64,000 nucleotides of DNA, taken from positions 9,892 to 73,891 of the forward strand of contig CAYQBY010000004.1 in NCBI GenBank assembly GCA_964415865.1, written 5' to 3'. Numbering within the stretch: position 1 is the stretch's first letter; every line of letters begins with the position of its first letter. This document shows positions 26,617 through 35,805 of the stretch, piece after piece. Made by a program: the position numbers and the translations under genes. The notes beneath the pieces are model-generated. The model saw only the letters and a program-made list of their open reading frames with translations, did not search any database and was not told the DNA's origin. This stretch comes from Thiopontia sp964415865. GTDB taxonomy: Bacteria; Pseudomonadota; Gammaproteobacteria; GCF-002020875.

Positions 26617-27069
26617 TTACCATGGGGTAGGCATCATTCCCATTCTCATACTGTCGAAGTTTGGCATCACACCCGCTCCTTGGCGGCTCCGTCTTTGAGA
26701 TGGTCTATTGAGTCCGTATTTCTGTTTCATCTTCTGCCTTTTGTATCGAGCCACTTCGTAACATCTCGACAACGAATCATCTGCCTCATCCGAGCGCTCA
26801 ACACAACGGATCTCCTGTTCCAGCAGTGCCGTTTTCTCGATTGAGCGCGCTAACTTCTTCGCCAGAAATTTTACAATCTCTGCTTTTGATGGGCCTTGTG
26901 TCTCATCCTCTGAGCTCATCCCAATCTCTGTATCATCATGATATCCACTATCCACCACTGAGGATCGCCATGGGTTTTGATCACCAAATACACTGTTGCG
27001 TGCATCGTCAGCGGCTGCTGAGGATGTCATCAATACTGCCAAGAGCAGTAGACTGAATTTATTTTGCAT
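26617..27069 (-). CDS. Secreted basic/acidic protein of unknown function
   Basis: The 150-residue protein has a signal peptide (hydrophobic core about 5-14, cleavage at SSAAA-DD near residue 20). The mature part has an acidic segment (about 20-60), a charged helical stretch with two cysteines (Cys88 and Cys102, about 62-115) and a basic, Met-rich tail ending in MRMGMMPTPW. The helical part could be a coiled coil. It stands between nnrS (convergent) and thiL (same strand, upstream). No family is recognised. Confidence 0.7.
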   Translation of the reverse strand: MQNKFSLLLLAVLMTSSAAADDARNSVFGDQNPWRSSVVDSGYHDDTEIGMSSEDETQGPSKAEIVKFLAKKLARSIEKTALLEQEIRCVERSDEADDSLSRCYEVARYKRQKMKQKYGLNRPSQRRSRQGAGVMPNFDSMRMGMMPTPW

Positions 27070-27144
27070 AAGAGAACCTTGCTGTTAATTAAGTACACAT
27101 ATGGTCGCACAGTTTTGTTGCATATAACGGGATTATTCTGTGCA

Positions 27145-28113
27145 TCAGGTTTGGGCAGGGAAATGGTTAAATCCATCCTGGCCTGGAGTCCATTCATCCT
27201 TTCCACTCCACTGCAGTTCACTACCAGCCTCTATCGTTCCAATTACAGATAGGTTAGATCCTGTATCTGTTATCTGTTTGGCTGCATCAGCAAACAATGT
27301 TTCCGAGACGGTACAGCAAAGCTCATAGTCATCCCCTGCTGTCATTGCCAAATCAAATTTTTCTCTGGCAGCAAGCCCTGTAATGGCTGGATGCAGAGGG
27401 ATAGAGTCCAGATTTATTATTGCCCCTACACTGCTCTGTTCAAGGATATGACTCAAGTCCGCCAATAGTCCATCAGATATATCTATCATTGAGGTAGCAT
27501 AGTTGCGCAAAATAATGCCTGCCTCAACACGTGGGGTTGGACGATCCAGGTAATGGCTAATATGTTTCGCATCCCTTCCCTCTTGAATCTGCTGGAGTGC
27601 AAACCCTGCCGCACCCAGTGAATTGGTCACACAGATCAAATCTCCAGGTTTTGCGCCGCTTCTGCGCACAGCCTTACCCTCCGGTATCCAGCCATGAATC
27701 TGCATAGTCATGGTAAGTGGTCCTCTGGTTGTATCACCACCGACAAGATCAATCTGATACTGGTCTGCCAGCGTAAACAGCCCCCTGGAGAATTCACTCA
27801 ACCACTCTCTACTGTTCTCAGGAATAGTAAGAGCCAGAGTTGCCCATACTGGATCCGCCCCCATTGCAGCCATATCACTCAGATTTATCGCAAGCAGTTT
27901 ATGCCCCAGAGCCTCTGGATCTGTTCCCTGCAAAAAGTGAACCCCCTCCACCATGGTATCAATGGATACAACCAGCTGATTTCCCTTTGGAATCTGTAGC
28001 AGAGATGCGTCATCTCCAATCCCAAGAGTAGTTTCGGGGTGATATTTCTCTGTTCTGTAGAAGCAGTCCCTGATCAGGGAGAACTCACCGCGATCTTGGC
28101 TATTTTTTTTCAT
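27145..28113 (-). CDS. thiL: Thiamine-monophosphate kinase
   Basis: ThiL phosphorylates TMP to the active cofactor ThDP. The protein has about 322 residues: GEFSLIRDCF near the start, GIGDDASLL (about 33-41), VSIDTMVEGVHF (about 50-61) and the magnesium/ATP site GGDTTRGPL (about 119-127). MIDISDGLLADL (about 213-224) and TAGDDYELCC (about 257-266) follow. The start may be the ATG at 28113 or a TTG at 28122 that is better spaced from an AAGG. The gene start overlaps the nusB end. Confidence 0.95.
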   Translation of the reverse strand: MKKNSQDRGEFSLIRDCFYRTEKYHPETTLGIGDDASLLQIPKGNQLVVSIDTMVEGVHFLQGTDPEALGHKLLAINLSDMAAMGADPVWATLALTIPENSREWLSEFSRGLFTLADQYQIDLVGGDTTRGPLTMTMQIHGWIPEGKAVRRSGAKPGDLICVTNSLGAAGFALQQIQEGRDAKHISHYLDRPTPRVEAGIILRNYATSMIDISDGLLADLSHILEQSSVGAIINLDSIPLHPAITGLAAREKFDLAMTAGDDYELCCTVSETLFADAAKQITDTGSNLSVIGTIEAGSELQWSGKDEWTPGQDGFNHFPAQT

Positions 28114-28534
28114 GTGCCGCAATTTCTACCTTGCGGGATTCGCGTGCCACTCGATCGAGAGCTGCATTAATGAATTGATGACTCTTGGCCGAACCAAATG
28201 TTTTAGAGAGATTAATGTACTCATTAAGCACCACTCTGTATGGAACATCCGGCATATATAACAGCTCATAGGTACCCAATCTAAGCAATGCCTTTTCAAC
28301 AGGGTCTACCTGTTCAATTTTTCTGCTCAGATATGGTGAGACTGATTGATCAACAGATACCACCTCATCAACCAGCCCTTTGACCACTTCTTCAAAGAAT
28401 AGATGATCGGCCCCCTCAAGAATTCCCTCTTCATGAAATTGAGAGATGATCTCAGCAGTAGGCTGCATAGATATAGACCACTGATAGAGTGCCTGAACTG
28501 CAGCACGCCTTGATCTGGAGCGTTCCTTGCTCAT
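28100..28534 (-). CDS. nusB: Transcription antitermination factor NusB
   Basis: NusB binds boxA RNA with NusE (S10) and supports rRNA antitermination. The 144-residue all-helical protein starts with RSRSRRAAVQALYQWS and has LRLGTYELLYMPDVPYRVVLNEYINLSKTFG in parts (about 86-117), ending in FINAALDRVAR, all family features. It lies between ribH (26 nt upstream) and thiL, overlapping the latter, in the widespread ribH-nusB-thiL order. Confidence 0.95.
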   Translation of the reverse strand: MSKERSRSRRAAVQALYQWSISMQPTAEIISQFHEEGILEGADHLFFEEVVKGLVDEVVSVDQSVSPYLSRKIEQVDPVEKALLRLGTYELLYMPDVPYRVVLNEYINLSKTFGSAKSHQFINAALDRVARESRKVEIAAHEKK

Positions 28535-28560
28535 TGTATTTTAGGAGAGAGGATACAAAT

Positions 28561-29031
28561 CTACAGCTGTTTCAACAGGTTGACCATCTCAATAGCTGAG
28601 ATTGCAGCCTCGGCACCCTTGTTGCCAGCCTTGGTTCCAGAACGCTCAATAGCCTGTTCAATTGTATCTACAGTCAATAGACCAAAGGTGATTGGAGTAC
28701 TACTCTCCAGTGAGACGGTCGCCAACCCCTTGGTTGCCTCCCCTGCAACAAAATCAAAATGCGGGGTTCCACCACGAATAACAGCACCGATTGCAATAAT
28801 TGCATCGTATCCCTCTTGTGCCATCTTCTGTGCAGCAATCGGCATCTCAAATGCGCCTGGAACCCTCACTACATGGATATCCTCGGCATTGGCTCCATTG
28901 CGAACCAGGGTATCAATTGCCCCTTCCAGTAGACTCTCCACCACAAAACTGTTGAAGCGGGCGACCACAATCCCAAAACGCCCACCATCTACATTAAGAT
29001 TTGCCTCAGTTACCTTTACATTGCTGTTCAT
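28561..29031 (-). CDS. ribH: 6,7-dimethyl-8-ribityllumazine synthase
   Basis: RibH joins the ribityl pyrimidine with the dihydroxybutanone phosphate made by RibB. The 156-residue protein has IVVARFNSFVVESLLEGA (about 21-38), VRVPGAFEMPIAAQKMA (about 55-71) and the catalytic stretch GAVIRGGTPHFDFVA (about 82-96), with His at about 91. It lies 21 nt after ribBA and 26 nt before nusB. Confidence 0.95.
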   Translation of the reverse strand: MNSNVKVTEANLNVDGGRFGIVVARFNSFVVESLLEGAIDTLVRNGANAEDIHVVRVPGAFEMPIAAQKMAQEGYDAIIAIGAVIRGGTPHFDFVAGEATKGLATVSLESSTPITFGLLTVDTIEQAIERSGTKAGNKGAEAAISAIEMVNLLKQL

Positions 29032-29052
29032 ATTTTTTCCTCTATTTAATTA

Positions 29053-30156
29053 TCAGTAGGATACCGTCTCAACCAGCTCAAGTCCAAACCCGGAGAGGGC
29101 ATGCAGTTTTCTGGGAGTACCCAAGACACGCATTTTTCTCACCCCAAGATCGAGCAGGATCTGTGCGCCAACACCAAAGTCACGCAGTTCACCTGTCGGT
29201 TTTGTGCTGTCTGACTGACTACCCTGCTGGTGATTTCTGATGCGTTCAATCAGATCACGTCCATCCTCCTCCTTGCGGAGCAGAAGCAGAACACCGTTCT
29301 CTTCCTCGGAAACTCTCTGCATATCTCGTTCCAGAGTGTGTCCACACCCCTCCCCATCCACAGAAAAGAGATCACATAACGTATCCAGCATATGCACACG
29401 AACCAGAACCGGAGTCTCAGGATCAACCTCTCCCTTCACCAAAGCCAGATGGACCTCACCATCAATTGATTCACGGTAGGCCTTGATATGAAATGAACCA
29501 TACTTGGTTTCAAGATCACTCTCGACCTCTGCCTCAACCGTTTTTTCATTACGAATTCTATGCTCAATAAGGTCAGCTACAGTTCCCAGCTTTAACCCAT
29601 GTTCCTGGGCAAAGACCTCAAGATCGGGACGACGTGCCATGGTGCCATCTTCATTGAGAATCTCAACAATCACTGAGGATGGCTCAAGCCCAGCCATTCT
29701 GGCAAGATCACAACCTGCCTCTGTATGCCCTGCACGAGTCAACACCCCACCAGGTTGTGCCATCAATGGAAATACGTGTCCCGGCATCACAATATCATCT
29801 GCAGTTGCATCAGGTGCTGTTGCTGCCTGCACTGTGACTGCACGATCAGCCGCTGAAATGCCAGTAGTTACCCCTCTAGCTGCCTCAATTGAGACAGTAA
29901 AGTTGGTGCCATGCAGATCACTATTTGTGCCCGTTACCATTAACGGAAGATTTAACTGTTCACAACGATCACGAGTGAGCGTCAGACAGATCAAACCACG
30001 GCCATAACGGGCCATGAAATTAACATCCTCTGCAGTTGCCTTGGCTGCAGCCATAATCAGATCGCCTTCATTCTCACGATCCTCATCATCCATCAGTACA
30101 ACCATTTTGCCCTGACGTATATCTTCAATAATCTCTTCTGGACTGTTCAGTTCCAT
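29053..30156 (-). CDS. ribBA: 3,4-dihydroxy-2-butanone-4-phosphate synthase with degenerate GTP cyclohydrolase II-like domain (RibBX type)
   Basis: Residues 1-200 are an intact RibB domain: MDDEDRENEGDLIMAA (about 21-36) with the metal-binding Glu, and GHTEAGCDLARMAGL (about 142-156). It makes dihydroxybutanone phosphate from ribulose 5-phosphate. The C-terminal half (about 205-367) aligns with GTP cyclohydrolase II in overall shape. It lacks the zinc cysteine cluster (the place of the family's RCDC reads EGCG) and the catalytic QEGRGIGL stretch (here EEDGRDLI). This half is therefore unlikely to hydrolyse GTP, as in the RibBX variant of proteobacteria, and a separate ribA is expected elsewhere. 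Confidence 0.93.
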   Translation of the reverse strand: MELNSPEEIIEDIRQGKMVVLMDDEDRENEGDLIMAAAKATAEDVNFMARYGRGLICLTLTRDRCEQLNLPLMVTGTNSDLHGTNFTVSIEAARGVTTGISAADRAVTVQAATAPDATADDIVMPGHVFPLMAQPGGVLTRAGHTEAGCDLARMAGLEPSSVIVEILNEDGTMARRPDLEVFAQEHGLKLGTVADLIEHRIRNEKTVEAEVESDLETKYGSFHIKAYRESIDGEVHLALVKGEVDPETPVLVRVHMLDTLCDLFSVDGEGCGHTLERDMQRVSEEENGVLLLLRKEEDGRDLIERIRNHQQGSQSDSTKPTGELRDFGVGAQILLDLGVRKMRVLGTPRKLHALSGFGLELVETVSY

Positions 30157-30172
30157 TATTCTGTTCTACCTG

Positions 30173-30835
30173 TTATTTTCCTAGAAACCCATTTTCAGCA
30201 AGAAACTCCATACTGATTCCCTCTACCCCTGACTCTGCCGCACGATCCCCCAGCATCATCCTCTCCAGATAACGGGCAATCAGATCCACCTCAAGATTAA
30301 CCCTTGTACCCGTCTGAAAACTCTCCATCGTAGTTTCCTGCAGGGTATGAGGGACAATATTGAGATCAAATATAGCTCCATCCACACCATTTACTGTAAG
30401 ACTGATACCGTTGACCGTAATTGAACCCTTCTCAGCTATATAGCGAGCCAACTCATCTGGTGCTTTTATCTGGAAATGAACTGAACGCCCATCATCCGAG
30501 CGACTTGTTACCTCACCCACGCCATCTACATGACCACTCACCATGTGCCCCCCAAGACGGGTGGTTGGTGTTAGTGCCTTTTCAAGATTCACTGCTGATC
30601 CAGCCTTTAGCTGGGAAAATGCAGTACGTGACAAGGTTTCACCAGATACATCTGCCACAAATCCATTCCCTGGCAGTTCTACAGCAGTCAGACAGACGCC
30701 ATTAACGGCAATACTATCCCCAAGCTGCACATCATCCAGATTCAGTTTTCCTGTTTCGACAAAAATTCTGGCATCACTCCCTTTGGGTTCAATGCGTGAA
30801 ATATGCCCTATTGACTCTATAATTCCTGTAAACAT
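30173..30835 (-). CDS. ribE: Riboflavin synthase alpha chain
   Basis: The enzyme dismutates two lumazine molecules to riboflavin. The roughly 220-residue protein consists of two lumazine-binding repeats (about 1-97 and 98-190), with MFTGIIESIGHI at the start and GVCLTAVEL and GISLTVNGVD as the matching repeat motifs. The start at 30835 follows the family MFTGIIE. An in-frame TTG at 30844 is 5 nt from an AAGG and is a possible alternative. The gene lies between ribD and ribBA. Confidence 0.95.
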   Translation of the reverse strand: MFTGIIESIGHISRIEPKGSDARIFVETGKLNLDDVQLGDSIAVNGVCLTAVELPGNGFVADVSGETLSRTAFSQLKAGSAVNLEKALTPTTRLGGHMVSGHVDGVGEVTSRSDDGRSVHFQIKAPDELARYIAEKGSITVNGISLTVNGVDGAIFDLNIVPHTLQETTMESFQTGTRVNLEVDLIARYLERMMLGDRAAESGVEGISMEFLAENGFLGK

Positions 30836-30851
30836 AACCGTCAAGGATACC

Positions 30852-31955
30852 TTAATGAGCTGTTAACGTCATTCTGAGATCATCACCAACCATCCTGATA
30901 TCCTTAATTTTTAACGATATTTTCTCACTCATCTGCTGTAGAGGAAGGTCGAACAGAGGGCGGGCATCGCTTCCCATGAGTATTGGTGCTGTATACAGCA
31001 CAACCTCATCAACCAGCCGGTGCTGCATAAGAGCTCCCGCAAGAGTTGCTCCGGCCTCCACATGGAGCTCGTTGATTTCAAGCTCTGCCAGCTGATGCAT
31101 AAGCTGCTGAAGATTCAGCCCATGTTCAGAGCGATCCACTCTTATTATTCTTAGGTTTTCACTGGCTGGCCAATCAGAAGGAATGGTGGTTTCGGTTGCA
31201 ATGGCCATGATGATGTCTCCGTCAGTGGAGAACAATTTAGCCGATGATGGTGTCTTTCCATCAGGATCAAGCACCACTCGTACAGGCAGTATGAACTCAC
31301 CACTAAACTCTCGTACATTCAGGGATGGATCATCGACCAGTATCGTTCCAACACCAGTCAGAATTGCCGAGCTCCGTGCACGCAGCAACTGCACATCCTT
31401 ACGGGCATCTACTCCAGTAATCCATTTGCTCTCTCCTGATGACATGGCGGTACGGCCATCCATACTCATTGCCATTTTTACTCGAACGAATGGACGTCTA
31501 TTTCGCATTCGCGCCAGAAAACCTGGATTCAACTGCTCTGTACCCCCAGGAAGCAGTCCACTTTGAACATCAATGCCCGCCACTGCCATCTCCCTGATGC
31601 CATCTCCTGATACCTCAGGGTTCGGGTCCTCCAGTGCAACCACTACACGTGACACACCAGAATCAATCAGGGCCTTGCTGCATGGTGGGGTCTTGCCAAA
31701 ATGGCTACATGGCTCCAGAGTAACGTAGGCTGTTGCTCCCCTGGCAGAGTCTCCGGCCTGATTGAGCGCATTGATCTCGGCATGCGGACCTCCTGCATGC
31801 TTATGGAATCCCTCACCCACAACAACCCCATCACGCACCAGCACACATCCAACACGGGGGTTGGGATCAGTTGTATAGAGCCCCAACTCTGCCAGTTTGT
31901 GGGCATGCGCCATCCAGCTGTAATCTTCCGAACTAAAAACCGTGCTACTACTCAT
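30852..31955 (-). CDS. ribD: Bifunctional pyrimidine deaminase/reductase RibD
   Basis: RibD deaminates and then reduces the pyrimidine intermediate of riboflavin synthesis. The 367-residue protein has an N-terminal deaminase domain with zinc ligands His58 (in HAE, 58-60), Cys83 and Cys92 (LEPCSHFGKTPPC). The C-terminal reductase domain (about 150-367) has VKMAMSMDGRTAMSSGESKW. It follows nrdR by 10 nt and precedes ribE. Confidence 0.95.
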   Translation of the reverse strand: MSSSTVFSSEDYSWMAHAHKLAELGLYTTDPNPRVGCVLVRDGVVVGEGFHKHAGGPHAEINALNQAGDSARGATAYVTLEPCSHFGKTPPCSKALIDSGVSRVVVALEDPNPEVSGDGIREMAVAGIDVQSGLLPGGTEQLNPGFLARMRNRRPFVRVKMAMSMDGRTAMSSGESKWITGVDARKDVQLLRARSSAILTGVGTILVDDPSLNVREFSGEFILPVRVVLDPDGKTPSSAKLFSTDGDIIMAIATETTIPSDWPASENLRIIRVDRSEHGLNLQQLMHQLAELEINELHVEAGATLAGALMQHRLVDEVVLYTAPILMGSDARPLFDLPLQQMSEKISLKIKDIRMVGDDLRMTLTAH

Positions 31956-31965
31956 CTGTTATGAA

Positions 31966-32502
31966 TTACTTCTTCTTTCCATCATTATGGAGTGGATCTC
32001 TGTTTTCACCAGTCAGCAGCTGTAGTTGCAGATCATTTTTTCCCAATTTGGTTTCATGCTCCATACGCTCCACCATCTCACGAAAGGCATTAACATCCTG
32101 AAAGCTTCGATAGACAGAGGCAAAACGGATATACCCCACCTCATCGAGATTACGCAACTCATCCATCACCCACTCTCCCAGCTCACGGGACTGCACTTCG
32201 CGTTCACCTCTGGTAATCAGGCGATGTCTGATCCTCTCAATGGCTGCATCAATACTCTCGGTCTCAACCGGACGTTTTTCCAGTGCACGAAGAAACCCTC
32301 TGCGCAACCTCTCCTCATCAAATGGCTGACGATTGCCATCATTCTTGATAATTCTTGGGGTCGCCAGATCCACAACCTCAAAGGTTGTGAAGCGCTCACT
32401 ACAGGCCTGACACTCTCTACGCCTGCGCACCTGATCCCCCTCTCCGACCAGGCGAGAGTCAACCACACGAGTATCTTCCGCTCCACAAAATGGACACCTC
32501 AT
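31966..32502 (-). CDS. nrdR: Transcriptional repressor NrdR
   Basis: NrdR senses dATP/ATP and represses ribonucleotide reductase genes. The 178-residue protein has a zinc ribbon with Cys3, Cys6, Cys31 and Cys34 and an ATP-cone domain (about 49-139) with VIKNDGNRQPFDEERL-type features. The family is usually about 150 residues; the extra length here is a Gln/Leu/Lys-rich C-terminal tail. It lies between glyA (39 nt upstream) and ribD, its usual place in gammaproteobacteria. Confidence 0.95.
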   Translation of the reverse strand: MRCPFCGAEDTRVVDSRLVGEGDQVRRRRECQACSERFTTFEVVDLATPRIIKNDGNRQPFDEERLRRGFLRALEKRPVETESIDAAIERIRHRLITRGEREVQSRELGEWVMDELRNLDEVGYIRFASVYRSFQDVNAFREMVERMEHETKLGKNDLQLQLLTGENRDPLHNDGKKK

Positions 32503-32541
32503 TCTAGTACCCCCCCAGGGTAGAGATAATCTGTCAGCTCT

Positions 32542-33795
32542 TTACCCGTACACAGGAAAACGTGCACATAGATCCAGAACCTTCTGTTTTACACTATCAA
32601 TGGTTTCCTGATTAGTCACATCATCCATTACATCACACATCCACTCTGCAAGTTCAGTTGCCTCAGCCTCACCAAACCCTCGTGTAGTAATTGCAGGGGT
32701 TCCGACACGAATACCGCTGGTAACAAATGGGGACTGTGGATCATTGGGGACAGCATTCTTGTTTACGGTGATATTGGCCGCTCCAAGGGCAGCATCCGCC
32801 TCTTTTCCTGTAATACCTTTCTTGATGAGATCAACCAGGAATAGATGGTTATCTGTTCCTCCGGAGACCACATCATAGTCATGAGTCAAGAACACCTTGG
32901 CCATTGCCTGTGCATTCAGTTTTACCTGGTGCTGATAGCTCTTGAACGATGGGTCCAGCGCCTCCTTGAATGCAACAGCCTTGGCAGCAATAACATGCAT
33001 CAGTGGACCACCCTGAGTCCCTGGAAAAACCAGTGAATTAAGTTTCTTCTCAATCTCCGGATTTGATTTGGCAAGAATGATTCCACCACGAGGGCCACGC
33101 AATGTCTTATGGGTGGTTGTGGTAGTTACATCTGCAATCTGTACTGGACTTGGATACTCATCTGCAGCAATAAGACCGGCAACATGCGCCATATCAACAA
33201 ACAGATAGGCTCCAATCTCATCTGCAATCTTGCGGAAACGTCCCCAATCAACCTCTCTGGAGTAGGCAGAAAAACCGGCCACAATCATTTTTGGTTTATG
33301 CTCACGAGCCAGTGACTCCATCTCCTCATAATCCAACAACCCTGTATCGTTGTTAAGACCGTACTGAACAGCATTGTAGATTTTGCCTGAGAAGTTTGGT
33401 TTTGCTCCGTGAGTCAGATGTCCGCCTGCATCAAGGCTCATTCCCAGAATAGTGTCCCCTGGAAGACATAATGCCTGATAGACAGCAGCATTTGCCTGTG
33501 AGCCTGAGTGAGGCTGCACATTTGCATAATCGGCACCGAACAGCTCCTTGGCACGATCAATTGCCAGTTGCTCAGCAATATCAACGTACTCACAGCCACC
33601 GTAGTAGCGTTTTCCTGGATACCCTTCTGCATATTTATTGGTCAGCTGAGATCCTTGTGCCTCCATAACCCGAGGGCTTGCGTAGTTCTCAGAGGCAATC
33701 AGTTCAATATGCTCTTCCTGTCGACGCTCCTCATTCTGCATCGCACTCCAGAGCTCATCATCAAATCCTGCAACTGTCATATCCTTTGAAAACAT
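32542..33795 (-). CDS. glyA: Serine hydroxymethyltransferase
   Basis: GlyA converts serine and THF to glycine and methylene-THF, the main one-carbon entry. The 417-residue PLP enzyme has the lysine motif TTTTHKTLRGPRGG (Lys at about 230), HSGSQANAAVY (about 97-107) and YGGCEYVD (about 66-73). Its product glycine is the substrate of the gcv system further along in the window. It begins the glyA-nrdR-rib run. Confidence 0.97.
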   Translation of the reverse strand: MFSKDMTVAGFDDELWSAMQNEERRQEEHIELIASENYASPRVMEAQGSQLTNKYAEGYPGKRYYGGCEYVDIAEQLAIDRAKELFGADYANVQPHSGSQANAAVYQALCLPGDTILGMSLDAGGHLTHGAKPNFSGKIYNAVQYGLNNDTGLLDYEEMESLAREHKPKMIVAGFSAYSREVDWGRFRKIADEIGAYLFVDMAHVAGLIAADEYPSPVQIADVTTTTTHKTLRGPRGGIILAKSNPEIEKKLNSLVFPGTQGGPLMHVIAAKAVAFKEALDPSFKSYQHQVKLNAQAMAKVFLTHDYDVVSGGTDNHLFLVDLIKKGITGKEADAALGAANITVNKNAVPNDPQSPFVTSGIRVGTPAITTRGFGEAEATELAEWMCDVMDDVTNQETIDSVKQKVLDLCARFPVYG

Positions 33796-33909
33796 CTACC
33801 AATCCTTTAATACATAAAAAGTGAACATAATCGCTCATTTTACCACATCAAATAGACCACCTTGCGGTCAAAAAAGTGCTATCCCTACCCCTAAATTGTA
33901 AAATACCTG

Positions 33910-33938
33910 TTGACTATTTTAGTATTAAATAATATACT
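33910..33938 (+). promoter_or_regulatory. Strong sigma70 promoter upstream of ettA
   Basis: TTGACT (33910-33915), a 17-nt spacer and TATACT (33933-33938) form a near-consensus promoter. It points to ettA, about 125 nt upstream of its start. The interval 33796-34066 holds no other gene that I can support. Confidence 0.65.
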
Positions 33939-34066
33939 CATACGTCTTGGGGTTTTACCTCCAATCCATGTTTCACGGATGATCGTTGCACAGGGACGTG
34001 CACTTTTACTTTCTCTGTTTACATTCGTTATACTCCCCGCCCCGCAACAATAGAGTTGGAGTAATA

Positions 34067-35734
34067 ATGGCTCAATTCATCTACACCATGAACCGCGTCG
34101 GCAAGATTGTGCCTGGCGGTCGAGAAATCCTAAAAGATATATCTCTCTCATTTTTCCCTGGCGCAAAAATTGGCGTACTAGGACTAAATGGCGCCGGAAA
34201 ATCTACCCTGCTCAAAATCATGGCGGGACTGGATAGCGAGATTGAGGGGGAAGCTCGCCCACAAGCGGGAATAAAAATTGGATATCTCCCTCAGGAGCCA
34301 CAACTTGACCCCGCCAAGGATGTCCGTGGAAATGTAGAGGAGGGAGTCGCCGAAACCAAGGCTCTGATAGACCGCTTCAATGAGGTGAGCGCAGGGTTTG
34401 CCGATCCTGATGCTGACTTTGATGCCCTACTTGCTGAGCAGGCTGAACTTCAGGACAAGATCGACTCTGCCGGAGCATGGGAACTGGATCGTAAGCTGGA
34501 GATTGCTGCAGATGCACTTCGTCTTCCTCCATGGGAGTCTGATGTCACCAAGCTTTCAGGAGGTGAGCGTCGCCGGGTTGCTCTCTGCCGCCTACTACTC
34601 TCAAACCCTGACATGCTATTACTGGATGAGCCAACCAACCATCTGGATGCGGAATCCATCGCCTGGCTTGAACGATTCCTCCATGATTTTCCTGGAACTG
34701 TGGTTGCCATTACCCATGACCGCTATTTTCTGGATAATGTTGCTGGCTGGATTCTGGAACTGGATCGTGGACGCGGCATTCCATGGGAAGGAAACTACTC
34801 ATCATGGCTGGAACAGAAACAGAATCGACTGCAGATGGAAGAGAAGCAGGAGAGTGCGCGCCAGAAGACCATGAAGGAGGAGTTGGAGTGGATTCGCTCC
34901 AACCAAAAAGGTCGTCACGCCAAGAGTAAAGCTCGTATTGCCCGCTTTGATGAGCTCTCTTCTCATGATGCACAGGCTCGGAACGAGACTCATGAGATAT
35001 ATATACCACCTGGCCCCAGACTGGGTGACCTGGTAATCGAAGGAACAGGCATCAGCAAGGGATTTGGTGATCGTCTACTGGTTGATGAGCTTAACTTCAA
35101 TCTTCCTCCCGGCGGTATTGTAGGAATTATCGGCCCAAATGGCGCAGGTAAAACCACCCTTTTCAGAATGCTGACTGGAGATGAGAAACCAGATGCTGGA
35201 GAGATCAAAATTGGTGAGACAGTAAAACTCTCTCATGTTGATCAGAGTCGTGATGCACTAGACTCCAAACAGACCGTATGGGAAGCCATCTCTGATGGGC
35301 AGGAGATTCTGCGGATTGGTGGCTACGAAACCAACTCCCGAGCCTATGTCTCTCGCTTCAATTTCCGTGGCGGTGACCAACAGAAACAGGTTGGTGACCT
35401 CTCTGGTGGTGAACGAAATCGTGTACATCTGGCCAAATTACTACAGAGTGGTGGCAACGTACTACTGCTTGATGAGCCCACAAATGATCTTGATGTTGAG
35501 ACCCTGCGCGCACTGGAGGAGGCTCTGCTGGCATTCCCTGGTTGTGCGGTGGTGATCTCACACGATCGATGGTTCCTGGATCGTATTGCCACCCATATGC
35601 TCGCCTTTGAGGGTGACAGCAACGTGGTCTGGTTTGAGGGCAACTATGCTGATTACGAAAAGGACCGCAAGAGACGACTGGGTGCTGATGCAGATCAACC
35701 ACACAGGATTAAATATCGTCCGATATCAAAATGA
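34067..35734 (+). CDS. ettA: Energy-dependent translational throttle protein EttA
   Basis: EttA is an ABC-F ATPase that binds the ribosomal E site and gates the first elongation steps according to ADP/ATP level. The 555-residue protein (the E. coli length) has two ABC domains. The first has Walker A GLNGAGKST, signature LSGGERRRVALCRLL and LLLDEPTNHLD. The second has GPNGAGKTT, LSGGERNRVHLAKLL and LLLDEPTNDLD. The arm and linker between them (about 240-310) are present. The start at 34067 has GGAG 8 nt upstream; the open frame further upstream is not conserved. Confidence 0.96.
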   Translation: MAQFIYTMNRVGKIVPGGREILKDISLSFFPGAKIGVLGLNGAGKSTLLKIMAGLDSEIEGEARPQAGIKIGYLPQEPQLDPAKDVRGNVEEGVAETKALIDRFNEVSAGFADPDADFDALLAEQAELQDKIDSAGAWELDRKLEIAADALRLPPWESDVTKLSGGERRRVALCRLLLSNPDMLLLDEPTNHLDAESIAWLERFLHDFPGTVVAITHDRYFLDNVAGWILELDRGRGIPWEGNYSSWLEQKQNRLQMEEKQESARQKTMKEELEWIRSNQKGRHAKSKARIARFDELSSHDAQARNETHEIYIPPGPRLGDLVIEGTGISKGFGDRLLVDELNFNLPPGGIVGIIGPNGAGKTTLFRMLTGDEKPDAGEIKIGETVKLSHVDQSRDALDSKQTVWEAISDGQEILRIGGYETNSRAYVSRFNFRGGDQQKQVGDLSGGERNRVHLAKLLQSGGNVLLLDEPTNDLDVETLRALEEALLAFPGCAVVISHDRWFLDRIATHMLAFEGDSNVVWFEGNYADYEKDRKRRLGADADQPHRIKYRPISK

Positions 35735-35805
35735 ACTAAATGGTAGCTTCTGGTACGCTGACTCAGCACACCAAAATCCACCAACAATAGAGATGGAAGA
35801 GAGCC

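Noticed and set aside
27070..27144. TPP riboswitch linked to thiL
   Set aside because: thiL is inside the nusB run with overlapping ends; the intergenic stretch after it shows no THI box.
30157..30851. FMN riboswitch in the rib block
   Set aside because: The gaps between ribD, ribE, ribBA and ribH are about 16-21 nt, and no RFN core sequence appears upstream of ribD or nrdR.
33986..34066. N-terminal extension of EttA by 27 residues
   Set aside because: The EttA family starts at MAQFIYTMNRVGK, and a good GGAG is placed for the ATG at 34067.
34710..35009. Open frames antisense to ettA
   Set aside because: They lie wholly within a conserved coding gene and vary in frame; composition is that of an antisense shadow.
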